64,000 nt of DNA from Erythrobacter dokdonensis DSW-74 (GCF_001677335.1 NZ_LZYB01000003.1:434001-498000); one strand, 5' to 3'; positions 38,657-47,742 are shown, counted from the stretch's first letter. A program made the numbers and translations. Notes: generated from the letters alone by a model not told the origin.

Positions 38657-39804
38657 GAGCCTCGGCGCGGGGCGCACCGCTGGCGATGATCGGCATGCTG
38701 CTGGCGGCATGGATCGGCGGCCGGGCCCTGGTGTGGCAAAGCCCCTTTGCTGCGCCCGAAACGCTGCTGCCGCAGGCGCTCCCGGTGCTGGCCGATGCCG
38801 CGCGGCTGCCGTCCGTCATCGCGGCGCGGGAGGCTATCTTGGCTTCCGTCCCGTCCACGGCGATCGACAATGCGCGGCAGGGCTTCGCCGGTCCTCGCCG
38901 CCTGCGTTCCGCACCCGGTGAGGGTACCATGATGCGGCTTGGAAGCGGGTTTCCGGCCGGTCTGGCGCCGCGTCTTGCGGCCGGACACGAGATGCTATGG
39001 CGCGCCGCGATGCGCGCAGAGCTGGTGCCGGCACCGGTCGGGGCGTCTGTCTTTTCCTATGGCGCGCAAGAGCGGACCGCGCCATTCCTGCCCTCGCTCC
39101 TGTCGCAGACCGACAGGACAGGCGCGCCCGCCGCGGGCCGCTGGTCGGTCGATGCCTGGGGCTTCTGGCGACAGGGGTCCGATGCCGCACCGATCGCGCA
39201 GGGCCGGGTGCCGATCTACGGCGCGAGCCAGGTGGGCGCTGTCTTGCAATACCGCATCGCGCCGCAGAACCGGCGTGACCCGCGGCTCTATGCCCGCGCC
39301 TATCGGGCCATGGTCCGCCGCGGCGAGAGCGAGATTGCCCTCGGCGCATCGGCGCGCGCTGCGCCGGGGGTGCCGGTCAGGGTGTTTGGCGAGCTTCGCC
39401 TTACCGACGGCGCCTTCCGCACCCAGGCCCGCCCCGCTGCCTTCGCCGTCACCGAAATCGCCCCGATTGCTCTGCCGCTGGACACCAGCCTTGAAACCTA
39501 TGGTCAGGCCGGCTGGGTCGGCGGCACCGGCGACACCTTCTTTGCCGACGGGCAGGCCAGCCTGACCCGCGACATCGCAGCCGTTGCCAGCGCGTCCGAC
39601 AATGCCGTGCGCCTCAGCCTCGGGGCCGGTGCATGGGGCGGCGCTCAGAAGGGGGCGCACCGCGTCGATCTGGGTCCGACCATGCGGCTCGACATGCGCG
39701 TGGGTGAAGTGCCCGCGCGCCTGTCGCTTGACTGGCGCGAACGGGTCGGGGGTGATGCCGGGCCTGAATCGGGCATGGCGGTCACGCTTTCGACCAGTTT
39801 CTGA
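38653..39804 (+). CDS. NfrA C-terminal-like outer-membrane protein
   Basis: 383 residues. A short hydrophobic start (GMLLAAWIGGRALVW) may be an export signal. The C-terminal 200 residues look like a beta barrel and end in TLSTSF, with terminal Phe. Strand patterns such as GRWSVDAWGFWRQGS and LDTSLETYGQAGWVGG resemble the C-terminal domain of the N4 adsorption protein NfrA; the long TPR part of NfrA is absent. It overlaps the NfrB-like gene, so the pair should work together in glycan synthesis and export. The homology is by pattern and context only. Confidence 0.65.
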   Translation: MRASARGAPLAMIGMLLAAWIGGRALVWQSPFAAPETLLPQALPVLADAARLPSVIAAREAILASVPSTAIDNARQGFAGPRRLRSAPGEGTMMRLGSGFPAGLAPRLAAGHEMLWRAAMRAELVPAPVGASVFSYGAQERTAPFLPSLLSQTDRTGAPAAGRWSVDAWGFWRQGSDAAPIAQGRVPIYGASQVGAVLQYRIAPQNRRDPRLYARAYRAMVRRGESEIALGASARAAPGVPVRVFGELRLTDGAFRTQARPAAFAVTEIAPIALPLDTSLETYGQAGWVGGTGDTFFADGQASLTRDIAAVASASDNAVRLSLGAGAWGGAQKGAHRVDLGPTMRLDMRVGEVPARLSLDWRERVGGDAGPESGMAVTLSTSF

Positions 39805-39905
39805 TTTCCCTTTAGCCGTCCGGGGCGAGGCTCTGCGACGAGGCCCCCCAACAATATCCCCGACGCGGCTTTTATCCCCTGCCGCGCTCGGCTAATCGCT
39901 TGGGC

Positions 39906-40823
39906 ATGGACGTCTACCTGCCCATCGCGAATCTTTCGGTCAACGGCCTGGTCATTGTGGTGCTGGGCGGGCTGACCGGCGTCCTCTCCGGCCTGTTCGG
40001 GGTCGGCGGCGGGTTTCTGACAACTCCGCTGCTGATCTTCTACGGCATCCCGCCCACGGTCGCGGCCGCATCTGCCGCCACCCAGGTTACCGGAGCGAGC
40101 GTATCGGGCGTGCTGGCCCATTCGCGCCGCAATGGTGTCGATTACCGGATGGGCACGGTGATGGTCGGCGGAGGGGTGATCGGCGCGCTGATCGGTGCCG
40201 CGCTGTTCCGATTGCTCCAGGCGCTCGGCCAGATCGATGTCGTGATCAATATTCTCTACGTGCTGATGCTCGGCTCGATCGGCACCCTGATGATGCGCGA
40301 GGCGATCGGTGCGCTCAAGCCTTCGCTGCTGGGCAAGGGCGGGCCAGCGGTCAGAAAGCGCCGGCACCACCCGCTGGTTGCGAGCCTGCCCTATCGCTGG
40401 CGGTTCTATGCCTCGGGTCTCTACATCTCGCCGCTCGCTCCGTTGATCCTCGGGATGCTGGTGGGCATCCTGACGATGCTGATGGGCGTAGGTGGCGGCT
40501 TCCTGCTGGTGCCGGCGATGCTGTATATTCTCGGCATGAGCGGCAATGTCGTGGTCGGCACCTCGCTCTACCAGATTCTGTTCGTGACCATGGTCACGAC
40601 CATGACCCATGCGCTGACCACCAAGGCGGTGGATATCGTGCTGGCCGGGTTGCTGCTGCTGGGATCGGTGATGGGCGCACAGTTCGGCACCCAGATCGCC
40701 TTGCGCGCGCGGCCCGAATATCTGCGCCTCGCGCTGGCCGCACTGGTGATCGTGATTGCGCTCAGGATGCTCTACGGTCTGGGCGTGCAGCCTGATGAGA
40801 TCTACACGGTGGCGCCGTTGTGA
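39906..40823 (+). CDS. TauE/SafE (TSUP) family permease
   Basis: 305-residue polytopic membrane protein with the duplicated glycine motif: GVLSGLFGVGGGFLTTP near residue 25 and GILTMLMGVGGGFLLVP near 200. About nine membrane helices. Family members export sulfite or sulfonates. The ATG at 39906 is chosen over a TTG two codons upstream. A 4-bp overlap (GTGA) with the TIGR02186 gene shows cotranslation. Confidence 0.9.
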   Translation: MDVYLPIANLSVNGLVIVVLGGLTGVLSGLFGVGGGFLTTPLLIFYGIPPTVAAASAATQVTGASVSGVLAHSRRNGVDYRMGTVMVGGGVIGALIGAALFRLLQALGQIDVVINILYVLMLGSIGTLMMREAIGALKPSLLGKGGPAVRKRRHHPLVASLPYRWRFYASGLYISPLAPLILGMLVGILTMLMGVGGGFLLVPAMLYILGMSGNVVVGTSLYQILFVTMVTTMTHALTTKAVDIVLAGLLLLGSVMGAQFGTQIALRARPEYLRLALAALVIVIALRMLYGLGVQPDEIYTVAPL

Positions 40824-41578
40824 GACGGATGCTGCCGGCCTTGCTGCTGCTGCTCGCCGCGCCGTTTCTCGCCGCCCAGCGCGAGCCGGTGCTGGTGCCC
40901 GAGGTCAGCCAGTCACGCATCGAGGTGCGGCAGGGCTTCACGGGGGCCAGCCTGCTGCTTTACGGCGCGGTCATTGCGCCGCGCGGCGCAGCGGAAGATT
41001 ACGATATCGTGGTGGTGCTCAAAGGGCCGACCGAGCCTGTGCGCATCCGCGAGAAGGAACGCCTTGCCGGCATCTGGATGAACGCAGGCGCAAGCGATTT
41101 CCGCTCCGCGCCCTCGTTCTTCGCGGTGGCCTCCTCGCGCCCGGTGAGCGAGATCGTCGATGAACGCACCGCCGCGATCTACGAACTGGGCACCGATTTC
41201 ATCCAGCTCTCCCCCTCTGGCGAGATCGATCCCGAGGAACAGGCGCGCTTTGCCAGTGGCCTTGTCGCGCTGCGGCGCAAGCAGGGGCTTTACCAGGAAG
41301 ACCCGAACGGCGTGCGGATTAGCGAGGGCGTGCTGTACCAGGCGCGGATCGAGCTGCCCTCCAACGTCACCACCGGACGCTATACCGCCGAAACCTTTGC
41401 CATCGCCCGCGGGCGCGTGCTGGCCAGCGCTACCGCGCAGATCGAGGTCGAGAAGGTCGGACTGGAAGGGCAGGTGGTGGCGGTGGCGCAGCGCTGGTCG
41501 TTTCTCTACGGGCTTGGTGCGATTGCCCTGTCGCTGGCGATGGGCTGGATGGCCGGACGACTGTTCGCGCGGGGCTGA
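40820..41578 (+). CDS. TIGR02186 family membrane-anchored protein
   Basis: 252 residues from the GTG at 40820: signal-like N-terminus (MLPALLLLLAAPFLAA), a beta-rich periplasmic domain (LVPEVSQSRIEVRQGFTG, IVVVLKGPTEPVRIREKER), and one C-terminal membrane helix (LYGLGAIALSLAMGWMAG). Genes of this family usually sit next to TauE/SafE permeases, as here, and are assumed to assist transport. The exact role is unknown. Confidence 0.85.
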   Translation: MRRMLPALLLLLAAPFLAAQREPVLVPEVSQSRIEVRQGFTGASLLLYGAVIAPRGAAEDYDIVVVLKGPTEPVRIREKERLAGIWMNAGASDFRSAPSFFAVASSRPVSEIVDERTAAIYELGTDFIQLSPSGEIDPEEQARFASGLVALRRKQGLYQEDPNGVRISEGVLYQARIELPSNVTTGRYTAETFAIARGRVLASATAQIEVEKVGLEGQVVAVAQRWSFLYGLGAIALSLAMGWMAGRLFARG

Positions 41579-41661
41579 AGGGCGGAACTGTTGACCCGAT
41601 CTTAACCTCGTCGGCCTTATCCGTGCAGCACGTGTTGACGCTGGCGCAGGGAAAGGCGCGA

Positions 41662-43356
41662 ATGACCGATCAGGGCAGGCAGGATTTCGAACGTTTTACC
41701 GGCCCGGCGCCGGCGGCAGAAGACGATGTACCGGGCATCACCGGCACGTCGCCCGAAAATTCGCGCCTGCCGATCGGCGTGGTGCTGGAGATATCCGGCG
41801 CCGGCTCGCAGATCGCCCTCGACCTGCAACGCATCAACGAATGCATGGACGATAGCGATCCCTCGGTAGCGCTCGCCGGACAGGTTGGCAGCCAGATCAA
41901 GATCCGTGTCGGCGATGCATGGTTGCTCGCTTCGGTGCGCGATCAGCGCAAGGACCGTCGCAGCGAAGGCGGTATCATCGCCCATATCGATTTTCTGGGC
42001 GAAGGGGGCGAGGAGAAGCTGACAGGGCGCATCCACGGGTTCAAGCGCGGCGTCACGCGCTATCCGGTGCCCGGCGCGATGGTCTATCCCGCCACCACCA
42101 AGGATCTCGAACAGATTTATGCCAGCGACGGGCGGGCCAGCATCACCATCGGCAAGGTTTTCCCGACCCGCGATATCCGCGCGGGGCTTTATATCGATGC
42201 GATGCTGGGCAAGCACTTTGCCCTGCTCGGCTCGACCGGTACCGGCAAGTCGACCAGCGCCGCGCTGATCCTGCACAAGATCTGCGAGGCCGCGCCCAAG
42301 GGTCACATCGTGATGATCGACCCCCACGGCGAATATTCCGCCGCGTTCCGCCAGAGCGGCCAGATCCTCGACGTATCCAACCTGCAGATGCCCTATTGGC
42401 TGATGAACTTCGAGGAGCACTGCGAGGTTTTGCTCACCAGCAGCGGTAACGAGCGCCAGGTCGATGCCGACATCCTCGCCAAGTGCCTGCTCGCCGCGCG
42501 GTCCAAGAGCCGGCTCGCGCAGACCATGGGCAAGATCACGGTGGATTCGCCCATTCCCTACCTGCTGTCCGATCTCAGCAACATCCTGCAGGACGAGATG
42601 GGCAAGCTCGACAAGGCCACGTCGTCCGCACCCTACATGAGGATCAAGGGCAAGCTTGACGAGCTCAAGGCCGATCCGCGCTACCAGTTCCTGTTCTCGG
42701 GGATGCTGGTGGGTGACACCATGGTGAATTTCATCAGCAAGATCTTCCGCATGCCCGGGGCCGGCAAGCCGATCTCGATCATCGACGTGTCGGGCGTACC
42801 CTCAGACATCACCTCGACCGTGGTCGCGGTGCTGAGCCGCCTGGTGTTCGACTTCGCCATCTGGGGGCGCGAGGAAAAGACCCGGCCCGTGCTGCTGGTG
42901 TGCGAGGAAGCCCACCGCTACGTCCCGAACGAAAAGAATGCCGATGGTTCCTCGGTCGGCAAGATCCTAAGCCGCATCGCCAAGGAAGGCCGTAAATACG
43001 GCATTTCGCTCGGCCTCATTACCCAGCGTCCGTCCGACCTTGCCGAAGGCGTGCTGTCGCAGTGCGGCACGATCATTGCCATGCGTCTCAACAACGACCG
43101 CGACCAGGCCTTCGTGCGTTCGGCCATGCCCGAAGGTTCGCGCGGGTTCCTCGATTCGATCCCCGCGCTCAGAAACCGCGAATGCATCATCTGCGGCGAG
43201 GGCGTAGCGATCCCGATCCGCGTGACCTTCGACACGCTCGAGGAACACAAGCGTCCGGCGTCCGAAGACCCGAGCTTCGTCGAGCTGTGGAGCCAGGACG
43301 GCGGCGAGGAGGAACTGGTCGAGCGGGTGGTCATGCGCTGGCGTTCTCAAGGTTAG
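41662..43356 (+). CDS. HerA-like ATPase (DUF87)
   Basis: 564-residue P-loop ATPase of the HerA/FtsK superfamily. Walker A is GSTGTGKSTSAA near residue 195, Walker B VLLVCEEAHRY near 425, and an arginine region LNNDRDQAFVR follows. The N-terminal part (residues 30-160) has the beta-barrel typical of HerA. HerA usually works with NurA nuclease, but no NurA gene lies next to it. ATG at 41662 is preceded by GGAAAGGCGCG. A role in DNA end processing or translocation is likely; the exact one is unclear. Confidence 0.85.
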   Translation: MTDQGRQDFERFTGPAPAAEDDVPGITGTSPENSRLPIGVVLEISGAGSQIALDLQRINECMDDSDPSVALAGQVGSQIKIRVGDAWLLASVRDQRKDRRSEGGIIAHIDFLGEGGEEKLTGRIHGFKRGVTRYPVPGAMVYPATTKDLEQIYASDGRASITIGKVFPTRDIRAGLYIDAMLGKHFALLGSTGTGKSTSAALILHKICEAAPKGHIVMIDPHGEYSAAFRQSGQILDVSNLQMPYWLMNFEEHCEVLLTSSGNERQVDADILAKCLLAARSKSRLAQTMGKITVDSPIPYLLSDLSNILQDEMGKLDKATSSAPYMRIKGKLDELKADPRYQFLFSGMLVGDTMVNFISKIFRMPGAGKPISIIDVSGVPSDITSTVVAVLSRLVFDFAIWGREEKTRPVLLVCEEAHRYVPNEKNADGSSVGKILSRIAKEGRKYGISLGLITQRPSDLAEGVLSQCGTIIAMRLNNDRDQAFVRSAMPEGSRGFLDSIPALRNRECIICGEGVAIPIRVTFDTLEEHKRPASEDPSFVELWSQDGGEEELVERVVMRWRSQG

Positions 43357-43412
43357 CGGGCGCATCCGCGCCTGCATCCTCGGCGCTGTTCCTCCGCTAC
43401 GCTACGGGCGCC

Positions 43413-43440
43413 TGCGGGCGGGCGGTCGCCCTTGCGGTCG
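43413..43440 (+). repeat. Dispersed GC-rich intergenic repeat, copy B
   Basis: TGCGGGCGGGCGGTCGCC followed by CTTGCGGTCG, close to copies A and D. It is in the 113-bp gap between the HerA-like gene and queE. Confidence 0.55.
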
Positions 43441-43469
43441 CTGTGCGGCTTAGTTGTTCGGCTTTCTCG

Positions 43470-44204
43470 TCAAGTGCCTCTGGTATCCCCATACAGATGG
43501 ATATGCATCCGGTCGCTCATCCGGAACCCATGCTTAAGGCACAGGTCGCTCAGCCACGCCTGCCGTTCGCGCAGGCGCTCGCTGTCGGTACCTTCGGCCA
43601 TCAGGAACACCCGTTCGGGGCGGAAACGGTAACGGCGGTGGAGGGCGACCACTTCGTCCACGTCCTCGGGAGCCGCGATCACAAACTTCAGGAAGGCGCG
43701 CGGGTCGGTGGCCCAGGCATCGAGCCGTTCGGGGATCAGTGCCAGCTCTGCCGGATTGCCCGAATGGGCAAGCTTGGGGCTGACATTGTACTGATCGACC
43801 CGGATATCGAGCCGCGCCGGGGGCGCGACGGTGCCGTTGGTCTCGATCTCCACTGCCATGTCGGGCAGGTGCGCCAGCATTTCGGCTAACGCGCCCGCCT
43901 GCAACAGAGGTTCTCCACCGGTAATGACGAGCCGGTTCTGGCCGAGCGCAGCGATCCGTGCGGCGGTTTCTTGCGGCGAGAGCGTCACCTGGTTGGCCTT
44001 GCGATCATAGGCGATCCCGTCGCGATGCGGCCGGTTGTCGCCTTCGAAGCGCCAGGTGTAGGCGGTGTCGCACCAGGTGCAGGCCAGATTGCAGCGCGAC
44101 AGGCGGACGAAGGCGACCGGGACCCCCATGCTCGGCCCTTCCCCTTGCAGGCTGGCGAAGATTTCCGACTCCGCGTTGTCATCGGTGGCAAGGACGAGGT
44201 TCAT
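43470..44204 (-). CDS. queE: 7-carboxy-7-deazaguanine synthase
   Basis: 244-residue radical SAM enzyme in the queuosine pathway that converts 6-carboxytetrahydropterin to 7-carboxy-7-deazaguanine. The iron-sulfur motif is CNLACTWC (Cys at the expected CxxxCxxC spacing), preceded by EIFASLQGEG and followed by VITGGEPLLQ. DVDQYNVSPKLAHSGN is the substrate-binding region. The start at 44204 is 15 bp after the thioesterase stop on the same strand. Confidence 0.93.
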   Translation of the reverse strand: MNLVLATDDNAESEIFASLQGEGPSMGVPVAFVRLSRCNLACTWCDTAYTWRFEGDNRPHRDGIAYDRKANQVTLSPQETAARIAALGQNRLVITGGEPLLQAGALAEMLAHLPDMAVEIETNGTVAPPARLDIRVDQYNVSPKLAHSGNPAELALIPERLDAWATDPRAFLKFVIAAPEDVDEVVALHRRYRFRPERVFLMAEGTDSERLRERQAWLSDLCLKHGFRMSDRMHIHLYGDTRGT

Positions 44205-44219
44205 GCCGCGCTCCCTGTG

Positions 44220-44999
44220 CTATCCGAACACCGCAACGCACTGGATGCCGTCGAGCACCTGCCGCCCGTCCGCGTCCCACATTCTCAGGCGCTCCGAGGA
44301 ATAGCCGGCATCCGCGTGCTGGCTGGCGTTTTCGGCAAGATACCATCCTTCCCGCGACCGACTTTCCGGATCGAGCACGTTGAAGGACCAGTTGATCGAG
44401 CTGATCGGGCCGGTGCGCTGCATTGCCCGCATGGCGCCGGGCGGCATGACATCGCCCATCAGCACCAGCTTCGAGACCGGATCGAGATCGTGTTGCTCGG
44501 TAAGGCGCGCCCAGCGGCGCACTGTCGCGCCGTGTTCGGTGCCTTTGGCCTGACCGAACCGCAGTTCGAAGTTGTTCGCGACAAAGCTTGGCGCGAAATC
44601 ATGGGTGACCACGGCATTGTTCTCTGGCGGGCCGGGCCAGCTTTCGGGCGGATCGGCAGGACGCACGGCATTGGGCTCGCGGCCTTGGGCGAACAGCCAG
44701 AATGCGGACAGCGCGACCTTGCCTTCGCAACGGATCTCGCTCCTTACCTGGGTGACGTTGCGCCCCTGGCGGACGATTTCGGCCGAGAGCTCGATCGTCT
44801 CGCCCACGGGTGCAACGAAGGCGACCTGCCCTGCCCTGAGGGGCGGCAGCCCGGGGAAGGCGCGCGCGGCCATGGTATAGGCGACCAGCGCCGAGGCGCC
44901 GCCATAAAGGGTGCGCCCCTGCATCCAGTCTTGTGCGTGGACGAGGTGTGCGGGGCCGGGCTGGCCGGTGACGGGTTCAAGCAGGCTGGCGATTGTCAT
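44220..44999 (-). CDS. Acyl-CoA thioesterase, TesB-like double hot-dog
   Basis: 259-residue thioesterase with two hot-dog repeats. The first repeat holds GRTLYGGASALVAYTMAAR and the second GAMRAMQRTGPISSINWSFN, with the QG-type helix in AENASQHADAGYSSERLRMWD. Family members hydrolyse acyl-CoA; several are housekeeping and of unknown chain length. The ATG at 44999 is the start. tRNA-Cys lies 140 bp away on the other strand. Confidence 0.85.
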   Translation of the reverse strand: MTIASLLEPVTGQPGPAHLVHAQDWMQGRTLYGGASALVAYTMAARAFPGLPPLRAGQVAFVAPVGETIELSAEIVRQGRNVTQVRSEIRCEGKVALSAFWLFAQGREPNAVRPADPPESWPGPPENNAVVTHDFAPSFVANNFELRFGQAKGTEHGATVRRWARLTEQHDLDPVSKLVLMGDVMPPGAMRAMQRTGPISSINWSFNVLDPESRSREGWYLAENASQHADAGYSSERLRMWDADGRQVLDGIQCVAVFG

Positions 45000-45141
45000 G
45001 TTGAAACGCTTTGCCGTGTCGCGCGGGCGCGGTCCAGATTGACGTAGCGTAAAGCGGCGGCGCCAAACACAGATTGCCAAGCAGCCGCCGAATCGCTAGT
45101 GCGCGCGCTCTGTCCGGCAAGCCTCGCGCCCCGGATGGCTC

Positions 45142-45215
45142 GGCCCGATGGCGGAGTGGTGACGCAGCGGACTGCAAATCCGTATACGCCGGTTCGATTC
45201 CGGCTCGGGCCTCCA
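45142..45215 (+). tRNA. tRNA-Cys (GCA)
   Basis: 74 bases with encoded CCA. The acceptor stem GGCCCGA pairs with TCGGGCC; the anticodon loop reads CTGCAAA with anticodon GCA; the T arm is GCCGGTTCGATTCCGGC. It stands 53 bp before tRNA-Thr. Confidence 0.96.
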
Positions 45216-45268
45216 CCTTTTGCGATTGCGCGCCCCGGTCGCAAGACCTAGGTCGTGCAGATCGGGAT

Positions 45269-45344
45269 GCCGCTTTAGCTCAGTTGGTAGAGCACATCAT
45301 TCGTAATGATGGGGTCACGTGTTCGAGTCACGTAAGCGGCACCA
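45269..45344 (+). tRNA. tRNA-Thr (CGT)
   Basis: 76 bases with encoded CCA. The acceptor stem GCCGCTT pairs with AAGCGGC; the anticodon stem ATCAT/ATGAT holds the loop TCGTA with anticodon CGT (reads ACG). Its last 48 bases, from 45299, recur at 50309-50356 with two differences. This is the usual sign of a tRNA used as an integration site. Confidence 0.96.
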
Positions 45345-45873
45345 CCTTTTTTCCGCACTTTCCCTTGGAAAATCACGTACTCTCTGCGGAAGGCTTTTGG
45401 GCTTGAAGGTGCGGTTTTGCCTGCTGAAAGGGCGAAACTCACGGCGGACCCAATGAAGAGCCTAGAAGCCCTTTGCTTTGTTGTTTCGATTCATGCGGTT
45501 GAAAGTGCCCTCCGGCTGGTCGCCAACGAGTGCGTCACGTTTGAATTGTCTTAGCACTGGTGAGCTGCATGCCAGATTGCTTCTGAAGTTCGGGGAGGTC
45601 CTTGTCATGTGGGAGCCCGTAAACTCGGCGGGCCCTTCGATGACCTGGGCCGACGCAACGGCAGGGATCGCGAAAACACACTGGGTCGCAACATCCCGCA
45701 AGCAGCTTGAACTTCGTCATTATGCGCCCCTTCGATCACCGACGGCTTGCCGGAAGGGTGGTAAAATCTGATGAGGTTCAGGGTGTCGCAGGGAGCAATC
45801 AGCCGAGGTCCGCTTTGGGCGTCACGCGGAGGTTTCCTGCCCTTCCGCAACCGACCCCATTGCGGACCTGAGT
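45299..45873 (+). repeat. Left copy of the imperfect direct repeat flanking the antenna island
   Basis: Begins in tRNA-Thr and runs about 575 bp. Three blocks match the right copy at 50309-50806: the tRNA part (48 bp, 46 identical), 45416-45438 (23 bp, identical to 50426-50448), and 45683-45755 (about 73 bp with few differences to 50609-50681). Between the blocks the copies are diverged and of different length. No intact gene lies inside; a decayed frame is listed separately. Confidence 0.85.
45462..45720 (-). pseudogene. Frameshifted small secreted-protein gene
   Basis: The minus-strand ATG at 45720 opens MTKFKLLAG, a signal-peptide start. The rest of a plausible protein, FAIPAVASAQVIEGPAEF, is in another frame, so the gene needs a frameshift to give a signal peptide with an ASAQ cleavage site and an end at 45462. 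In the right repeat the same start recurs (ATG near 50647) and stops soon after (MTKFKLLAGCCDP then stop), with a matching tail AFNSMFRK against TFNRMNRN here. Both copies look like relics of one duplicated gene. Confidence 0.5.
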
Positions 45874-45934
45874 TGCGGCATTTATGCCGTTGGCCGACGC
45901 TAGGTGCAAATTATTCAAGGTCGAAAGCTCGGTA

Positions 45935-47347
45935 GTGAATCGGTTTGACAAAAGGCTGATGTCGTTCTGGATGGGCTGGGGCAAGCGGCTGCTGCCGTTT
46001 GCCGATGCCGCCAGTGACGATCTGCCGCTGTCTCGCCTGCTCAGGCTTTCGCTCATCCAGTTTTCGGTCGGAATATCGCTGACCCTTCTGGTCGGCACGC
46101 TCAACCGCGTGATGATCGTCGAGCTTGAAGTGGCCTCGACGATCGTTGGTGTCATGCTCGCCCTGCCGCTGCTGGTTGCCCCGTTTCGTGCGCTGATCGG
46201 CTTCCGTTCCGACACGCATCGTTCGGCGCTGGGCTGGCGCCGGGTGCCCTTTATCTATCGCGGCACCATGATCCAGTTTGGCGGGCTGGCGCTGATGCCC
46301 TTTGCGCTGCTGGTGCTCGGCGGTGCGCTGCAATCGGCGGGCTGGCCTTCATGGATCGGCCAGATAAGCGCGGCGGCGGCAATCCTGCTGGTCGGCGCGG
46401 GCGTGCATATCACGCAGACGGTCGGCCTTGCGCTGGCCACCGATCTGGCGCGCGAGGACCAGCAAGCCAATGTCGTTGGCCTGATGTATGTCAGCCTGCT
46501 GGTGGGATCGATTGTCTCGGCGCTGGCGTTTGGCGCCTTTCTCACCGATTTCACCCCCGGCCGCCTGATTCAGGTGATCCAGGGTTGCGCCGTGATCACC
46601 GTATTCCTGAACCTTGTCGCCACGTGGAAGCAGGAGGCGCTCAATTCGAGTCCCCCGCCAACCGATCCGGCGGCCATGGCCGGCACTTTTCGCCAGAGCT
46701 GGGATACCTTCATCGTCCAGCGTCAGGCGATGCGCCGTCTGATCGTGATCGGCATCGGGACGCTGGCCTTCACCATGTCCGACGTGCTGCTCGAACCCTA
46801 TGGTGGTCAGGCGCTCGGCCTCGGGGTGGGCACGACAACGCGGCTGACCGCGATTCTGGCCGGAGGTAGCCTAGTGGGCTTCACGATCGCATCGCAGATC
46901 CTCAGCCAAGGCGGCAATCCGGTCAGGCTGGCGGGGTCGGGTGCGTTGATGGGCCTGCCCGGCTTTGCGATGATCATTGCCGCAGCGCCGATACAATCGG
47001 CCTCGCTGTTTTCGGTCGGGGTCCTGCTGATCGGCTGCGGTGCCGGCCTGTTCGGCCACGGCACGCTGACCGCCACGATGCGCGATGCGCCCAAGGGGCA
47101 GGTCGGCATGGCGCTGGGGGCATGGGGCGCGGTGCAGGCAACCGCTGCCGGAGCAGGAGCGGCGATTGGCGGGGTGGTGCGCGATATTGCCCGCGGCCTT
47201 GTGATCGTGGAAGGCTGGCCTCCGGTGATCTCCGGCTATGTTCTGGTCTACGTGCTGGAACTGGCCCTGCTGGCGGCGGCGTTGATCATCATGGTGCCGC
47301 TGCTGCATCGCCCGCAGGAACAGGCCGGGCTGGCGCCGCGGGTCTGA
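45935..47347 (+). CDS. pucC: PucC/LhaA-type MFS transporter for photosystem assembly
   Basis: 470 residues from the GTG at 45935 (an ATG at 45959 or 45884 is possible). Twelve membrane helices; the family N-terminus LLPFADAASDDLPLSRLLRLSL is present, and FRALIGFRSDTHRSALGWRRVPF and the motif MRDAPKGQVGMALGAWGAVQA are typical. Such BCD-family proteins deliver bacteriochlorophyll or help assemble light-harvesting complexes. It is convergent with the antenna genes at 47547-47898, with a terminator between. Confidence 0.88.
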   Translation: MNRFDKRLMSFWMGWGKRLLPFADAASDDLPLSRLLRLSLIQFSVGISLTLLVGTLNRVMIVELEVASTIVGVMLALPLLVAPFRALIGFRSDTHRSALGWRRVPFIYRGTMIQFGGLALMPFALLVLGGALQSAGWPSWIGQISAAAAILLVGAGVHITQTVGLALATDLAREDQQANVVGLMYVSLLVGSIVSALAFGAFLTDFTPGRLIQVIQGCAVITVFLNLVATWKQEALNSSPPPTDPAAMAGTFRQSWDTFIVQRQAMRRLIVIGIGTLAFTMSDVLLEPYGGQALGLGVGTTTRLTAILAGGSLVGFTIASQILSQGGNPVRLAGSGALMGLPGFAMIIAAAPIQSASLFSVGVLLIGCGAGLFGHGTLTATMRDAPKGQVGMALGAWGAVQATAAGAGAAIGGVVRDIARGLVIVEGWPPVISGYVLVYVLELALLAAALIIMVPLLHRPQEQAGLAPRV

Positions 47348-47430
47348 GCAATGCCGCCAATGCGCCTGGGGGCGCGCCGGTTGCGCGTTTCCTGGTCGGC
47401 TTCGGCTTCCGGCTGAACTCGTGTCTGCAG

Positions 47431-47468
47431 CAAATAAAGAAAGACCCGGCGCTTGCGGGCCGGGTCTT
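47431..47468 (-). terminator. Rho-independent terminator of the antenna genes
   Basis: AAGACCCGG (47441-47449) pairs with CCGGGTCTT (47460-47468). On the minus strand the stem is followed by TCTTTATTTG. It lies 78 bp beyond the pucA stop and between convergent genes. Confidence 0.78.
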
Positions 47469-47546
47469 CCGTGTTCGGTGGTTTGCACCGCCCTTGCGGG
47501 CTGGATGGCATGTGCAAGCCTCAGGCCCCTGCGGACCTGCGGTTTC

Positions 47547-47729
47547 TTATTCAGCCGGTGCTGCAGCAGCCTCGGCAGTAGCAGCGGCGCCCTGCCAGAA
47601 ATCGCTGAACCACGTGGTGTTCGAAAGGATCGAGTAATGGACCGCGAGCGACGTCAGCACCAGAACGAGGAACATGATCGGAATGATCACATTCGGGCTG
47701 ACATAGAGGAAAATCCTACCTTCTTTCAT
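47547..47729 (-). CDS. pucA: Light-harvesting complex alpha subunit, LH2 type
   Basis: 60-residue antenna polypeptide with one membrane helix. The bacteriochlorophyll ligand is H31 in LAVHYSILSN, and the C-terminal TTWFSDFWQG follows the pattern of LH2 alpha chains. Residues at positions 44-45 are Phe-Trp, where well-studied B850 chains carry Tyr-Trp. An Ala/Glu-rich tail of about 12 residues is appended. A GGGAGG Shine-Dalgarno precedes the ATG. It follows pucB after 13 bp, the usual order. Confidence 0.9.
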   Translation of the reverse strand: MKEGRIFLYVSPNVIIPIMFLVLVLTSLAVHYSILSNTTWFSDFWQGAAATAEAAAAPAE

Positions 47730-47742
47730 CGTCTGGCCTCCC

